Shown: positions 38,650-51,890, numbered from the stretch's first letter. The stretch: DNA of 64,000 nt from Ornithodoros turicata (GCF_037126465.1 NC_088203.1:50548489-50612488), one strand, 5' to 3'. The notes: generated by a model not told the origin, from the sequence alone. Numbers and translations are program-made.

Positions 38650-40773
38650 GTGTATAATACGTCTTCGCAACAAGGATTTTTACCACATACATGGAATGAG
38701 GCATTGCTTGTTCCCATCCTGAAACCAGGCAAGCCCCCAAATGCCCTATCCTCCTTTCGCCCTGTGAGCCTGACAAGCTGTATGGGGAAACTCATGGAGA
38801 GAATGGTTTTGCATCGCCTCGACTGGCGGCTCGAAAAACAACGTGCGTTCCCTCACGAAATGGCTGGGTTTCGCCGCCACCGAAGCTCCATGGATCCAGT
38901 TCTCGACCTAGTCTCTACAGTTCAACATGCTCGTGCCCATCGACGGATCGTCCTATCAATTTTCTTCGACATCAAGCGCGCATATGATACCGTCTCGCAC
39001 ATTTGTGTGCTGCACGCCTTGCGCTCGTTTGGGGTATCCGGTTGGCTCTTCATCTGGCTCCAAGACTTCCTTACGGACCGAACTGTCATTGTCCGTACGT
39101 CCCAAGGCCAAAGCCCTTAGCATCCTGTTCCACATGGAGTCCCCCAAGGAAGCATTCTCAGCCCGACACTCTTTAACGTGGTGATGGCTGGCCTACAATC
39201 AGTAATTCCTCGTAAAGTGTCGTTTTCCATGTATGCAGATGAGGTCGCCCTTTGGACAGTAGGCAAATCACGCCCAGCCATACAGCGCCGCCTGCAGCTC
39301 AATTTAAATAATATCCATACGTACCTCACACACCTTGGGATGGACCTTTCACCCGAAAAGTGTGTCGAGCTCCCTTTCACGCGCAAAGCTATGGCCAAAT
39401 TTCCTCTTTGGCTTGGTACAAAGAAGCTTGAGCCGGTACGCTTCCACCGCTTCCTTGGCGTTTCAATCGACTCGGACTTGCGCTGGGCTCGGCACATTAA
39501 ACACCTTGAAACTAAAGTGCAGCGATGGCTCCCCGCAATTCAACATCTTTCTGGCTCAGGATGGGGCTGCGATCAGCGTTCCTTGCTCGCGGTTCACGCG
39601 GCATTGGCGAGGGCGACTGTGCTTTACACCCTTCCTATTCTGCACAGGATATCAACCACTTCATTAAATACACTTCGGTCCCTGTTTGCTCGAAGCCTTC
39701 GTCGATGCCTCGGAGTTCCAAGAATGGCTGAAACACGGCAAGTGCTGGCTGAAACTGGTGAGCTCCCGGTTGGGGTTCTCCGGGAACGTGAAACGGCTCG
39801 GCACTTCCTCCGTTTGCGTGCTCACGTTCCCCGCCACCCACTCCTCAGGAAAATTCGATACCGCCCTGAAAGCGACTTCTATCGAGTAGCGCAGAGGGCA
39901 CGCCAGACTCTCACTGGCTTCATAACTAAGGACACTATACCGCAGGAAGCCCCCTGGTCTCCACCGGTACCGCCCACTTTTGTACTCCTTCCAAACCTTC
40001 TGCAAAGAAGAGATCAGGTCCCCCCTCAAGTCCTCCGAGCCCATTTTCATGCTCTGGGAGACGAGAAGTTTTGTACGTTTACGGCAGCATATACCGATGG
40101 CACATCCCGAAACAACAAGTCCGCCTCAGCGACCACCCGACCAGTGTCAGCGACCAGCGTCATACCATCCGAAGGCGTAGTGCACGGAAGACGCCTTTCA
40201 CATCCAACCTCCTCCGCAGCTGCGGAACTCTATGCCATTCTTTTCTTTCTACAACACATCGCTGATTTTACACCGCGGGAATGGGCAGTCTTCACAGACT
40301 CCAAATCTGCACTTCAAGCAATTGAAAATTACGGCATACGTGGCCCATCCGCACCCCTAGTCACAGATGTGTTAATGGCTTACCACACTATCTACGCGGC
40401 AGGCCACAGGCTGGTTTTCCTGTGGGTTCCAGCCCATTGTGGTGTCGTGGGGAACGAGCAGGCCGACAGCGCCGCAGAAGCAGCACTCTGGCATCGGAAA
40501 CGGACCAGCATTGTTCTGCTGGGAGGAGACCGCCGTTCAATTCTCCGACGCCTAGTGACACCCATGGCTTCCCGCCAATGGACAACCGACATTCTTCCTC
40601 CCTCTATGTTGAGCAGAGTTGATCCAGCGCTCGCTTTCAGCATGCCACGAAACACCTCTCGTCAAGATGCTGGATTAATCCACCGAATGCGCCTCGATGT
40701 GGCCTTTACAGCTCAGTGGCGTTACCGCTTGAGACAACTTGACTCTCCCACCTGCTGCCGCACCTGTTCTTGA
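38650..40773 (+). pseudogene. LINE reverse transcriptase and RNase H, nonsense plus active-site change
   Basis: 38650-39120 ends at a TAG (GCCCTTAG; the other copy has GCCCTCAG). 39178-40773 reads 531 codons with RT, thumb and RNase H (FTDSKSALQAIEN, LWVPAHCGVVGNEQADSAAE). The RT active site reads YADE (YADEVALW near 39236) where the other copy has YADD. A frameshift near 40765 separates the final zinc-knuckle-like part at 40739-40975. Confidence 0.88.
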
Positions 40774-41096
40774 GAATCTGGAGCATATTCTTCTTCATTG
40801 CTCCCACTACCAACCTTCCCGAACCACACTCTCCGAGTCTCTTCGTCAGCTGGACTTTCCCCCCTTCTCCCTATCGAAATTGCTTGGTCCCTGGCCTAAT
40901 CCAGCCCAGCAACGCTCTGTGCTTAAAGCTCTTCTGACATTTCTGGACACCATCGGACTTCGATCGTTATTGTGAAGGGGCTCGTTATTTTATTCTCCAC
41001 TTTCCCACCAGCAATGGTGTAGAGTATCGCCTGTGGCGATGAAGCTCCCCACTCTCCAATGCCAAAATAAAGTTGTTGTTGTTGTTGTTGTTGTTT

Positions 41097-42200
41097 TGTA
41101 CGTCGATTTACAAATCTCCAAAAGGCTTTCGGGCATCTGCGTAAACTCGAAGGTATCTTGCAGTTGTAAGCATTCCTGTCGCGGGCGAGAATCTGCTTCA
41201 CCTCACATCGGCAGTATCTAAACTTCGCATACCAATAGCCATTTTTGGTTCTCTTAAATTTGCGCCAGAACTTTAGTTTCTCCAAGGTAGAAATTTTGGG
41301 TAGTTTGCGGTAGTTGGGGCTCCAAGTTTTTACTCATGGCTTTAGTTTGTCTCATAAGTTTGCGCAAGTCAGCTGCAAAACCACGACGGATAAGAGGACG
41401 ACTTGGTATTAACAACTGGTCAATTCGTTTAAAACAGACTGAACTCTTTCAGTAAGCGCAGAGACAGCGTCGTCTACCAACGATGTAGACATAATAGACA
41501 GATAATACGAAAGTCCAGTCACAGTTTCTAAAAAAAAGTACAATCTCAAAAAGTTGTACAATCCAACGTAGTCTCCACGTGCATAAGCATACCTTTGTAC
41601 ACACTGACGCTCACAGACCGATTTACACGGAACCACTGGAACATCAACAGAAAAAAGGAGGTTGACACACATCAATGTGAACAAGAGGCGATACTTGAGC
41701 ATGGGTGGGGTCAATTGGAATATTACACAGCAAAATGTTCAAAATATTTCCCGCAGGATTACACTTGAAATTTCCTTGAGTCATGCCAGTAAATCGGAGA
41801 AAAGCTGTCAGAGCATCAAGGTAATCAGCACTATCAGGACCGGTTCGGTGGCCAGTGTTCCAATCAACGCCAGGGACATTCAAGTCCCCAAATAGTAACA
41901 CATCGTGTGAGTCAAATTGAAGGTTGACAGGCAACCATTCTAACGTAAGTGTAAAATGCCCAGGGCATGACGTGGTGGAAAATAGTAATTTCTAACGAGA
42001 ACATTGCGTTGGCTTCGTAATTTTAACTCCATCCAGATGCGTCGTATGCTTCGTATGCTTCGTGCTATGCGTCGTATGCTTCGTAATTTTAACTCCTCGT
42101 ATGCCTCAAGATCAGCACGTCGATGACAAGAGATAACATCTCTCACAGCGATCAATACCCCGCCGCCAAATTTACGAAAGTCATTGTATGTTCTATCTCT
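41097..42200 (-). mobile_element. CR1/Jockey-like LINE, 5' part (endonuclease), decayed
   Basis: DVLLFGDLNVPGVDW (minus, near 41895) is the LINE endonuclease GD.N block, followed downstream by CPKAFWRFVNRR at about 41110-41150. It continues at 37395 across the inserted R1-type LINE. Confidence 0.78.
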
Positions 42201-42286
42201 TCCATAGACAACCTAGTTTTCAAAGAAGTAGTCAGCAGTGGCGATGCAGCCAAGTTTCCGTCAAACAGAGTACGTCATCTGTAGAA

Positions 42287-45200
42287 GGCTAGTTCCATCT
42301 CAAATCGAACAATCCGGTACACTTGATGTCTCGAATGAACGGGGGAAAAATATGTGTTGAAGCCATCGGTGAGTTAGGAGAAATAAATGCTTTCGGAATT
42401 CTCTGCGCTGCGCGGTTCGGGAAATAGGAGAGGAGGAAAAAACTGCCTCTCAGAAGACGATGTCGTCGCGTGCACGTTTGAGCGTTCCCTACAAGGCAAT
42501 TTATTGTCGCATTGTAATAATTTCTTAATCTGGCTTTACACCACCTAGGGCCCAATAGGCTCCTGGATTGGCAGTGCTGTGTCGGTTTTTGTTTGTCTGC
42601 AAAAAAATATCGAAGTTGACTCAAAGCGCCGAAAAGCACCATATTCACTGCAACTGTGCGGGCGATGTAAAAAACGGATAATATTGAGCTTAATTCCGTT
42701 TAATGTGTCATTCATTGGGCAATCGAATCCTATATAATTTGTTACTCTACTCTGTCAGGAACGTGAGCGATACCTCTTTAAGTAACACCATACCACCGAA
42801 AAATGACGAATTTCAGGAGCCTTTATCTAAAAAAACCCACCAAAAACGTGCCTCGAAAATTGTATATGTGGTAGGTAGTCTCTTAGACTATGCACAGAAG
42901 GAAAATCAAAATTCGGACTTTATCGGTAGACGCACTGTGAATTTTTTGCCACCCCTATACGCGGAGCGCATTCAAGCGGTGGCACTGTGTCCCTCGTGTT
43001 GCAAAATCGAATTTTCCAACGGGGCTTTCAACTTCTGTCATCACATGAAAGTAATTGCTACAGTTTGAAGCCGTTCTGAGGGTTTATGTTCATAACAGTG
43101 CTGTAATCGCTGAATGTAGATTGTGGAGCAACCAGATGTGCTCGCATTTTTTGCGGGGTGTCACACATGTATTGCAACTGCTGGGAGCTCGTGAAGAAAA
43201 GAATACTTTAGAATACTTTTGCGTATTTATAAGAGGTATATTTGTTCACGGTGATCATATTGAAGCATATTTACAGTACACAGAATAAAAACAACCTGAC
43301 AGCGAAGAAGACAAGGTAAGAAGGTAACGTAAGTTATGCAGAGTGTCCTGGGTGGATGAGAGTGCTCGTGTCATGAACTGCTTTAGGTTGTTGTAGGAGC
43401 CACTTTCCTTAATCGGTTACTTTTGATGGCAGGTTCTTGTCAGATTTTCTAGATAGGCTCTTCCCACGTTACATGCTGACTCGCTACAATCCTGGCAGTT
43501 ACTCCTAGATGTACCTGGCAAGGCAACACCGAAAGCGGTCTTCATGCAGTTAACGGCCTGTCTTTCCGCCCATTTCTTCACGTATTTCGGAGTGTTTGCA
43601 CTGTGCATATTTCTCCACCGACTTCCTTCTTTACTTCAGCGGTGTGACGTTAATGGCTTCAGATGATATGTACTCAATGATTTCTTCGACCACGGCGGTC
43701 TGGTGCACTAACGGCTCACCCCGTGAGCTTCCTTCAAATGTGGGCGACATTGTTAGCTGCTTGCTGTGATTCAGCCACCTTTGCTGTGAAGTACTTGAAG
43801 CAGCTTCTGCACAACTAGTCCATTTCTGTTACGCCTTCTGTGTGATCCGCTGGAACCACATTCTTTACGGCAGCTACGCCGATCTCCATTGCAAAGCGAA
43901 AGTCCTTTATCCGAAACACTTTTTTCCTTGTGTTTGAGGCGGTAGTCAGCGCAGTACGCACGGTCAGCGCTGTACAACGAAGAAGCCATTGAGGTAGGTG
44001 TGATGCCAGGACGACACAGTACAGTAATGCAGATGTCTTCACATACGCTGTATAAGGGCACTCCGGGCACTTCTGTAGTCGAGGATGATGAAACTTCGCT
44101 CAAGGTGTCTTCCGAGAGTTAATCCGACTATAGGACCTTCCCATGGTCGCAGCATGTCGAACCGAAGAACATATTGGACAGCGGCGCCAGTCGCGCTGTT
44201 TCGGCAAGGTTCACAAAAGGCACCATGAATTAGCCTTGAATGTGTTTGTGCGCAAGACACTACACAATGATACTTTCCTCTCAGCGATTTCCGCCGTCCG
44301 GGGTCATGAAGCCGTAGGAAAGGAAATTATTTAAAGAATGCTGGAAGTCACTGCGACTCTCCTCCCATAATATGCACAGTAAATATGCTTGTTTGTAGTC
44401 ACCCTGAACAGATATAGCTCTTACAAAGATGTAAACGCATTCTATTCTTCACGGGCTCCCAGCACTTGCAATGCATGTGTGACATTCCGCAAAAAAGTGC
44501 TAGCACATCAGATTGCTCCACAATCTACATTCAGCGATTACGAGACTGTTATGAACATAAACGCTCAGAACGGCTTCAAATTGTAGCAATTACTTTTATG
44601 TGAAGACAGAAGTTGAAAGTGCGTTTGGAAAATTCGATTTTGCAACACGCGGGACACGGTGCCACTGCTTGAATGCGCTCCGCGTATAGGGGTGGCAAAA
44701 AATTCACAGTGCGCCTACCGATCAAGTCCGAATTTTGATTTTTCTTCTGTGCATAGTCTAAGGGACTACCTACAACATATAAAATTTTCGAGGCAAGTTT
44801 TTGGTGGGGTTTTTCAGATAAAGGCTTCCAAAATTGGTCATTTTTCGGTGGTATGGTGCTATGCTATGGTGCTACTTAATGAGGTATCGCTTACGTTCCT
44901 GACAGAGTAGAGTAGCAAATTATATACAATTCGATAGCCCCATGAATGACAAATTAAACGGCATAAAGCTCAATCTTATCCGTTTTTTACATCGCCCGCA
45001 AAGTTGCAGTGAATATGGTGCTTTTCGGCGCTTTGAGTCAACTTTGATATTTTTTTGCAGGCAAACAAAAACTTACACAGCACTGGCAACCTAGGAGCCT
45101 GTTGTGCCCTAGGTGGTCTGAACCCAAATCAAGAAATTACTACAATGCGACAAGAATAGCCTTCTAGGGAACGCTCAAACCTGCGCGCGACGACATCGTC

Positions 45201-45369
45201 TTCTGAGAGGCAGTTTTTTCCTCCTCTCCTATTTCCTGAACCGTGCAGTGCAGAGAATTCCGAAAGCGTTTATTTCTCCCAACTCATCGATGGCTTCGAC
45301 ATATATTTTTTTCCTTTTCATTCGAGACATCAAGTGTACCGGATTGTTCGATTTAAGATGGAACTAGCC
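42287..45369. mobile_element. 3.1-kb DNA element with ~920-bp terminal inverted repeats
   Basis: The left arm 42287 to about 43215 and the right arm about 44445-45369 are inverted copies starting GGCTAGTTCCATCT. Arms match over their whole length with scattered changes and small indels. The inner 1.2 kb has minus-strand frames (near 43771-44103) without a recognised domain. The frame 42703-43068 in the left arm (121 codons, CPSCCKIEF and FCHHMK) is mirrored but broken in the right arm. Class unknown; long TIRs recall foldback or Mutator/hAT-like non-autonomous elements. Confidence 0.82.
43230..44440 (-). other. Interior of the long-TIR element
   Basis: Minus-strand partial frames (43771-44103, 44039-44260) share a decayed common reading with CADYRLKHKEK and VVPADHTEG. 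No catalytic motif is seen. Probably a decayed transposase or captured gene. Confidence 0.3.
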
Positions 45370-46050
45370 AGAAACAATCAGCACAGCACAGAACTCCACT
45401 GATTTCGTCCGCAAGCCACAGACAGTTAGATAGTAAAAGGACACCTTGCCTGAACCAGCAGGATTACAATTCATTTTTTTTAACTTCATTCACTTTAGGC
45501 AATGTCTGTAGGCAACTACGTCCACGGAGCATGTTGATGTGGCTGGGCACCCAACGAGTGAATATACCTTAAGTAACCTTCGCGTCGAATGTTTCTTGAA
45601 TATGGATTATCGTATCTCCTTTCACAAGTCGAACGTATTTTTCTAGAACGTTTCTTTCCTGGGTTGCTCCAAGACAATTTGCAGGATGTTCACAGATAAA
45701 GTTACAGCATATAAAAGCGCAGCATAGTGCACCATTTCGCCTGTCTACATCGTGTCCCGTTCGTGCATTGTTTCTTTGTGTTCGTGATCTTTATGGTTTA
45801 TAAATAACAGGTGAATTTATAGTTGTAAACAAGGAGATAGCCATAACAGGTCATAAATCGTGCAGGTAGTCCAATGCTACCCCATAGGGTAGTCATAGTC
45901 ATAAAAAAGTCAATTAATAGGGCGCGAATGGTGAATGGGGCAAGGTCCTCGAGCGGGTTGAAGATGCGGGCTGGAGCATGTTGTACCGTTCTTTTCGTAT
46001 GTATTGCGGTGGCGAGTACGTAGTCACCCTACTTATGTTAAAGGTGATGT
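45370..46050. other. No gene seen
   Basis: AT-rich spacer between the long-TIR element and the BEL/Pao remnant, without a recognised feature. Confidence 0.5.
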
Positions 46051-46071
46051 CATCCTATGTACGGTACCAAA

Positions 46072-46770
46072 TCATGCACAAAATCTTGACTGTGTGATCG
46101 GCAGAGATATTGTCGTACACCACGCCGTCTGTGATGAAACGCTTGGTGAGAGTTCAGAATTAGAAGCCCACTTCCGGAGATTCATACCGGCTTCAGCGAG
46201 AATTGTACAAGCGTCTTGATATAGTCGGACAACGTCTTCTTCTGTCGAGGATCGGACCACTAAGTCGTTGACGTAGAAGCTGTGCTGAAGACATTCGCCT
46301 GAAAGCGGATAACGTGGGTCGGCACTGGCGAGGTGATACCGGAATGTGGAGGCGAGCAAGAAGGGACTAGATGACGTACCGAAGGGGACTCTGGTCATAC
46401 GCCACTCTTGGATTCCGGATCGGAGTGGGCGGCTGCGCTACCCAGAGGAAACTCAAGTCATCGTGGTCTTCGAGTCGGACGACTATTCGGAGATAGGCCT
46501 TAGAAATTACGAAGCCATTAGAACGATTTGATGGCAGCAGAAGACAGTGAGCTGGAACAGGAAGTTCGCATTGAGATTCAGTCCCTTCGCGAGTATATGA
46601 TTTAACCATACTGCTCTCTTGACGTGGGAAGGGGCGTCAAAGACGACACGAAGCTTAGTCGTCACTGCTTCTTTGCGGATGACCGCATGGTGCGGTAGGC
46701 AATAGAGGATGTCCGGAACTCCGGGGCAATCATGTACTCGCTCAGCATGACCCTCTTTCAAGTATTCCGA
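46072..46770 (-). pseudogene. BEL/Pao reverse transcriptase
   Basis: HHAVIRKEAVTTKLRVVFDAPSH (46690s) and, in another frame, FYVNDLVVRS (46260s), which corresponds to the FYVDDL active site with D to N at the first aspartate. Frameshifted. Confidence 0.8.
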
Positions 46771-47011
46771 AATACTGGGTTAGGTACGGTACTGGGTTAG
46801 GAGTTTGGGGTGGTGACTAGGTCGACGAAGCTAAGATAGTAGGCGATTTCTGGCGTTTGTACGGTTGTCTGCGAGCGTGCCGAGACAATCTTTGTTGATA
46901 AGAAGAGACCCCCTGATAATGTTTTCCAACCCGGAACACAACCTGTCGCTCAACCAACTCGGAACCTGTTGCTCGATCTGTTCCATCGCTAGGTCGTCCG
47001 CGCCGCACTCG

Positions 47012-47640
47012 TCAACATTGCCGATGTTTTCCAATCTCCACATGTGGACTGGATCCGTCGCGGGTAAGCAAGGAGTGGGGATATGGCCCGTGGAGGACCC
47101 AGTCAAAGGACTTTCCGACCGCGGTTAGTCCCGCGTCCAGTCGCCGAATGTTGTCGGATACGAGAGACCAGGACGAGTCTGAGGCGATGAGAATGGTGAT
47201 CTCTGCAAAGTTTTCAACTCCGTCTGCTAGCAGCATCCAGCCCAAGCTGCTTCAAGTCGTGACCCATCACTCTAGTAGTGCGGGCGTTTTCTAGTGAACA
47301 AAGGACGGACACCGCAAGAGCTTCGAGTGAAATCGTAGGGCCGCCATTATGACTTCTGAGGTGCACGGTGACGAGATCACATAGAAACCTTGACGGAAGT
47401 GTGCTACGTCCGAAGGAATAAACAGAAATATCTTCGGACCCAAGGACAGCGAAGTCGAGTGCTCCTGACACGTTGCGGCGGTGGAGGTGGAATGACTTCC
47501 GGTGTCGAACATTATGTAAACGATACGAGAGGTCGCGCGTCCATGGGTTCATGATTGGGCAGTTTGTAGAAGGACGTTGGGCGTTGCTGTGCTACTGCCG
47601 GCAACAGTGGTGACAGAGACATTCAATGAAGCGGTAGTGT
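47012..47640 (-). pseudogene. BEL/Pao aspartic protease (A17) region
   Basis: FDTGSHST (near 47500) is the active-site DTG. Then ITILIASDSSWSLVSDNIRRLDAG and DWVLHGPY (near 47100-47190) follow in another frame, as in A17 peptidases of BEL/Pao. Confidence 0.8.
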
Positions 47641-47684
47641 GGCCATGAATATGGTCTGAATGCGCTCCGCACAGACTCCATGTA

Positions 47685-49254
47685 CACTGTAAAAAATTTC
47701 ACCGTAAAAAAAACGGGCAAATGCAAGGAAAGTTGGCTGCCAAACATTGGCCTTTTTTTTTTTTTTTACGGTGGCCCCGTATAAGTTGTGCCCGTGAAAA
47801 ACTACTGCATTGGCCAGTAATTTTAACAGGGATACGCCGTGTAGCATTACTGTGATGTGGTCGTTCAAAAAACTGCATTGGCCAGTAATTTTAACTGGCA
47901 TAAGCCGTGTACCCCTATCGTGCTGTGCCCGTCCCTGGAGCCCCTCTTTTTTATTTCTACATATAGTCGTAGCAATGAGAGCAGTTTAAGCAATGACCAT
48001 GCGCAACACATTGTGATGTTTGTCACATTGGGATTTATTTTCTATGTACATAGTGATGAAAATGCGCCAGTCACCTCTGGCATCAAAACCCTGCAAGGAG
48101 AAAGAAAACTGTTACAGGGAGCAGGGGAATTGACATGCAGTTATACTCATCGTTTATTTTTTCAAAGGAAGAACATACGAATGAGCCATGTGCACCCATC
48201 AGTCAGCTCTGGCATCAAAATACTGCAAAGAGAAAGGAAACTGTTACAGGGAGCAGGGCAATTGACATGCAGTTATACTCATCGTTTATCTTTTCAAAGG
48301 AAGAACCATGTGCACCCATCAGTCAGCTCTGGCATCAAAACACTTGAAAGATAAAGGAAATTAGGAATAGAAATAGGAATTAGAAATAAAGGAAACTGTT
48401 TTATGTTTTCAAAGGAAGAACATATTAAGATGGTGCACACAAAACGCGGAGACGGCACGGAACTTCTTCTGTTAGCGTTCATAAGGACATCTGATTATGA
48501 CCCTCTCCTATGTACTGCTTCATATGCGACACTATTTCTATATTCGTAGTGAACAGCCGCGAACACGAATGGACGTGACATACTTTCGTGGTTTCGGAGA
48601 GCAAATCGATTCGAGGCGACCGCCCTGGTGTGTTGTTGTAACGTCCCAAAATGTGACATCCGAGTTTTGCATAGTTCGCCGCCGTGTACACACATAATGC
48701 ATGACAGCACGGTATTCTGCTCGCTTCATGTACACCTCTACGTTGGCCAACTAGCTCATCAGAGTGTTAAAAACACAAGGGCACCTTCGGCAACGATACA
48801 TTACAATAAGAGTGCCTTGATCACCCAACGAGCCTGGACGCATGACACACGGAGAACTAGGAAGACCCTTCAGAGCAAACGCGAGCCACGATTTCCTGGT
48901 GTCCCATAAGTTGAACAAAAACAAGGCATACGGTGCACCACGCTCCAATCGCAAAGAACAGGATGTGCGAACAGAAATGTGCTTACCGGACTATGTGCAT
49001 TCACGAGATTTACAACAACCGCTTCGTCCTCCTTCGTCAACCATCGTCCGCGCACGATGTGCCGCTTCCGGTGGTTGCGAATGACGGCGATGCCCCGTAC
49101 TTGGCATGGCCTTGCCTCCGCCTTGCCTCCGCATTGAAGTTTTTGGCCGGCGCAGTTCGTTTTACGTAGTTTTCGCAGTATTTTTGATTACGGTAACACG
49201 CCGTCGTCAGATACTATTAATCGCCCGTAGAAATCACAGTACTTTTTTACAGTG
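47685..49254. mobile_element. 1.57-kb CACTG-ended element inside BEL/Pao
   Basis: Ends CACTGTAAAAAA (47685) and TTTTTTACAGTG (to 49254) flanked by TA on both sides (47683-47684, 49255-49256). The BEL frames resume across it. No transposase readable; it includes a tandem repeat at 48060-48350. Superfamily uncertain. Confidence 0.75.
48070..48348 (+). repeat. ~120-bp tandem repeat
   Basis: The unit TCTGGCATCAAAA to CATGTGCACCCATCAGTCAG, including GAGAAAG.AAACTGTTACAGGGAGCAGG and TTATACTCATCGTTTAT, occurs twice fully and a third time in part. Confidence 0.85.
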
Positions 49255-49256
49255 TA

Positions 49257-49640
49257 GGGCTACCCTGCACTGTAGCGGCCGAGCGGTTGCGCTGCATGTC
49301 GCATAGGAGGGACAAGTGGAGACATCGCAACGGCAGGAGGTAAGCGACCGGGAGGATCTGCAATCTCGGGCGAAATGATTGTACTTCTCGCACTGTAAGC
49401 AGCATCGATGCTCCATCAGGCGTCTTCTCTTCTCCTGCGAGGAGATAACAGTCTTACATTTGCGTGGGTGTTGCAATTACACATGTGGCAACGAAGTCGC
49501 GGAACTGATGATGCTTGCATCGATGGCGAGGGTGCCGAAGGAGGATTTCGCGAGATCTCGATGTCGGAGTGAAGGGGCTCCGGCTCACGATTAGGGAGGC
49601 GATCCTCCTTGGTTCGATCCCTGGTTCCGGCACCAAAAAT
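49257..49640 (-). pseudogene. BEL/Pao gag end with zinc knuckle
   Basis: CLQCEKYNHFARDC (minus, near 49385-49420) is a CX2CX4HX4C knuckle, followed by further Cys. Frames are broken. The knuckle packages genomic RNA in active elements. Confidence 0.75.
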
Positions 49641-49984
49641 TATGTTATGAAAGGGACCAGAAACTGACACTGGTCCGAACAGCTAGCTGACCAAAGGTTT
49701 AATGCACAAACACGGAGATCGAAAAAAAAAAAAAAAGAAAGATCGAAATCACACCCGGAGCCAACTCGCCCCCAGCGTCTTTCTCCTTTTTGTTTTCTTA
49801 ACGTCTCCCCTCGCGCCGCGCCGGAACGCATCCGCGACTTTATCGGGTATGTACTCGCGCCTTACAGCACGCACAAGCTTCTCGTCGACGGACGTTTCAC
49901 TGGCCAGAAACATGTCCGAACAACTGGGGCTTACGCTGTCCACCCACATCCGCCAACTCATATGACTCATTTAGAGGTTTGTTG

Positions 49985-51890
49985 TTCTGAAACAAAACGT
50001 AATGTGCCTGACTACAGTAGGGACCCAGACAACCGTTTCCATGGAATATTAGACCTAGAATGACCGTTTATTGAGCTCGCGCGTCCTGCCTCCTCTTTGT
50101 CGCTCACACTACTCCACCGCTTTGAAGTTCACCCCTGCGTGGATGGTAGGGTAAATGTTTCCTGCGGATGCTCTTTCCTCCAGTCCGTTTGGTCCAAGAA
50201 CTGTCCAAACGTCGAAAAGTCAGAAACTTGCTGCTCTTCCTTGACAAGATGGCGAGACCGTGGTATGAGCGTGTGTGTTTACCAAAACACAAGGATGACA
50301 CAGAGAATGCCTGGAAAGAGAGCTTCGTCACGTCTTTTCATGGAAATGCCATCGGCAGGTGGGAACGTGCACTATCTTTCAAGTACAGGTCGGGAAGCAC
50401 CAGCGAGTACTTCTTCGAAAAAAGAGGGCTTCTGCAGATAGCAGACCCGAACCTCCCGGATACCTCTGACGTCCCCTTGACGACCACCACCAGCTGATAG
50501 ATTTGCCAGGGCAGGCCAGGAGTCCCCTTCGGGATATCGCCCATTGCGATATCACGCCCGCGAAAAAGTGTGAATTGGAGACAGCGTGGATCCACGACTC
50601 CCCTCGGCCATGGCGGCCCGCCCCGAGGAGAGCAGCAACTGAACCATGTCGAGGAAGATATCGCGCAAGGCCAGATCATGCCGACGGCGGAAGGGAGAAA
50701 AAAACGAATAATAGGGGGCTTTCAGTCTCGCGCAGACCACAAACGCCTCATTTTACCACACGCACGGCTTACGCTGAATTTCGCATTACACGAGTCGTAA
50801 CCGTCACGTATTTTTTTTTTCTAAACTAAGCGATAAAATATCTGATTAACTCTCAATAAAATACTTTACTCTCTTGCTCATGCTCTGTTAACATTTTATG
50901 AAATGGCCCATTACCCTTGACTTGCGGCAGGGCAAGGTCACTGTCATTTTCACTATGCCAATTTTCTTGATTTCATCAAATCTAATGACTAAATCGATAA
51001 AAAGCGTTTAAAGATAAAGCTAAATAAGAAAAGCGATTGACACTGTTTCGCATACTTCTCTTATTCACATTTTTTCAACTTCATCCGAACGCCTCTTACT
51101 CGATGCAGAGCTATCTTTCTAATCGTACCCAGCCGACCCTTGTGAATGATTGTCTTCTGTTCTTCTTGTCTGTTCTGGTGTTCCACAGACTGCTTGTTCC
51201 TCTCCTCTTTGTTTTCCTTATTAACAAACTGCCTAAGTAACAAACTGAGGACTGCGGTCCCTGTCACCCTATAGTATATTCCCCTGACCAATAGCCCTTC
51301 AGCAGGACCCTGCAGGTGGCTAGCAGGAGCTTGCTGCACTTGGCTCCTTTCGCTCAATGCTTCTAAGAGTTATAACCCATTTTCTCGTTCTCAATCGCCC
51401 TTATTTTGGTCCTTGGTTATGTCCTCTTTCACCATCACTTACAAATATGTAGGTATTTGCTAAAGCTCGCCGCTAATCTTTAGTGATCAAATCATAGACA
51501 GTCATATGTATGTAATACCAACAGAAAACTGGGTGATCTCTGTTGGAACCTTTAGCTATAGCGCCCCCCATCAGTCAGACCTCTGGCATATCTAATCTTA
51601 ATCATGCTTCCAGCGAACTTGAATACGCATCCAGAGTTTGGGACCCCTATCAGGTCCCGCTCGCCATACCCATTATTTCACTTCCGACTTTTTCCCTGAT
51701 TATGCCTTCCATGTTCCATCATAATCCTTATATCCACGCTAACTTCTTCGCGCCCAGGCTCAATATAATTCTCCTATGTCCCGCTATGCCTGTAAAACTG
51801 TCAGCATTGCTTGTTGTTCATCTCACTTTCACTTCTTTTTCCCCACACATTATTATTGATTTGAATGGCCTTCTTTTTGGGGATGTAGGC
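49985..51890. other. No gene seen
   Basis: 50000-50850 has short open frames in several phases without family pattern. 50860-51890 is AT-rich. No supported feature. Confidence 0.4.

Larger units (their letters stand above)
37396..41096 (+). mobile_element. R1/I-type LINE, second copy, inserted into the CR1-like LINE
   Basis: It runs from the endonuclease (LVLGDFNAHNSA near 37700) through RT and RNase H to a 3' end with AATAAAGTTGTTGTTG (41066-41095). It is closely similar to the minus-strand copy at 15119-17700. 5'-truncated within the endonuclease. It splits the CR1-like LINE between its FWRFVN region (41110) and the following segment at 37395. Confidence 0.85.
46060..49980 (-). mobile_element. 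BEL/Pao LTR retrotransposon remnant
   Basis: Minus strand: the likely 5' LTR is at about 49643-49980 (ATTAAA signal, GGTCAGCTAGCTG). TTTTTGGTGCCGGAACC at about 49640-49620 is the primer-binding region. Then come a gag zinc knuckle, A17-type protease, and RT. The integrase and 3' LTR are absent. A CACTG-ended element splits the gag/pro region. Confidence 0.82.

Noticed and set aside
50097..50829. Overlapping frames of 108-114 codons
   Set aside because: All six frames are similarly open in GC-rich DNA; no domain or splice logic.
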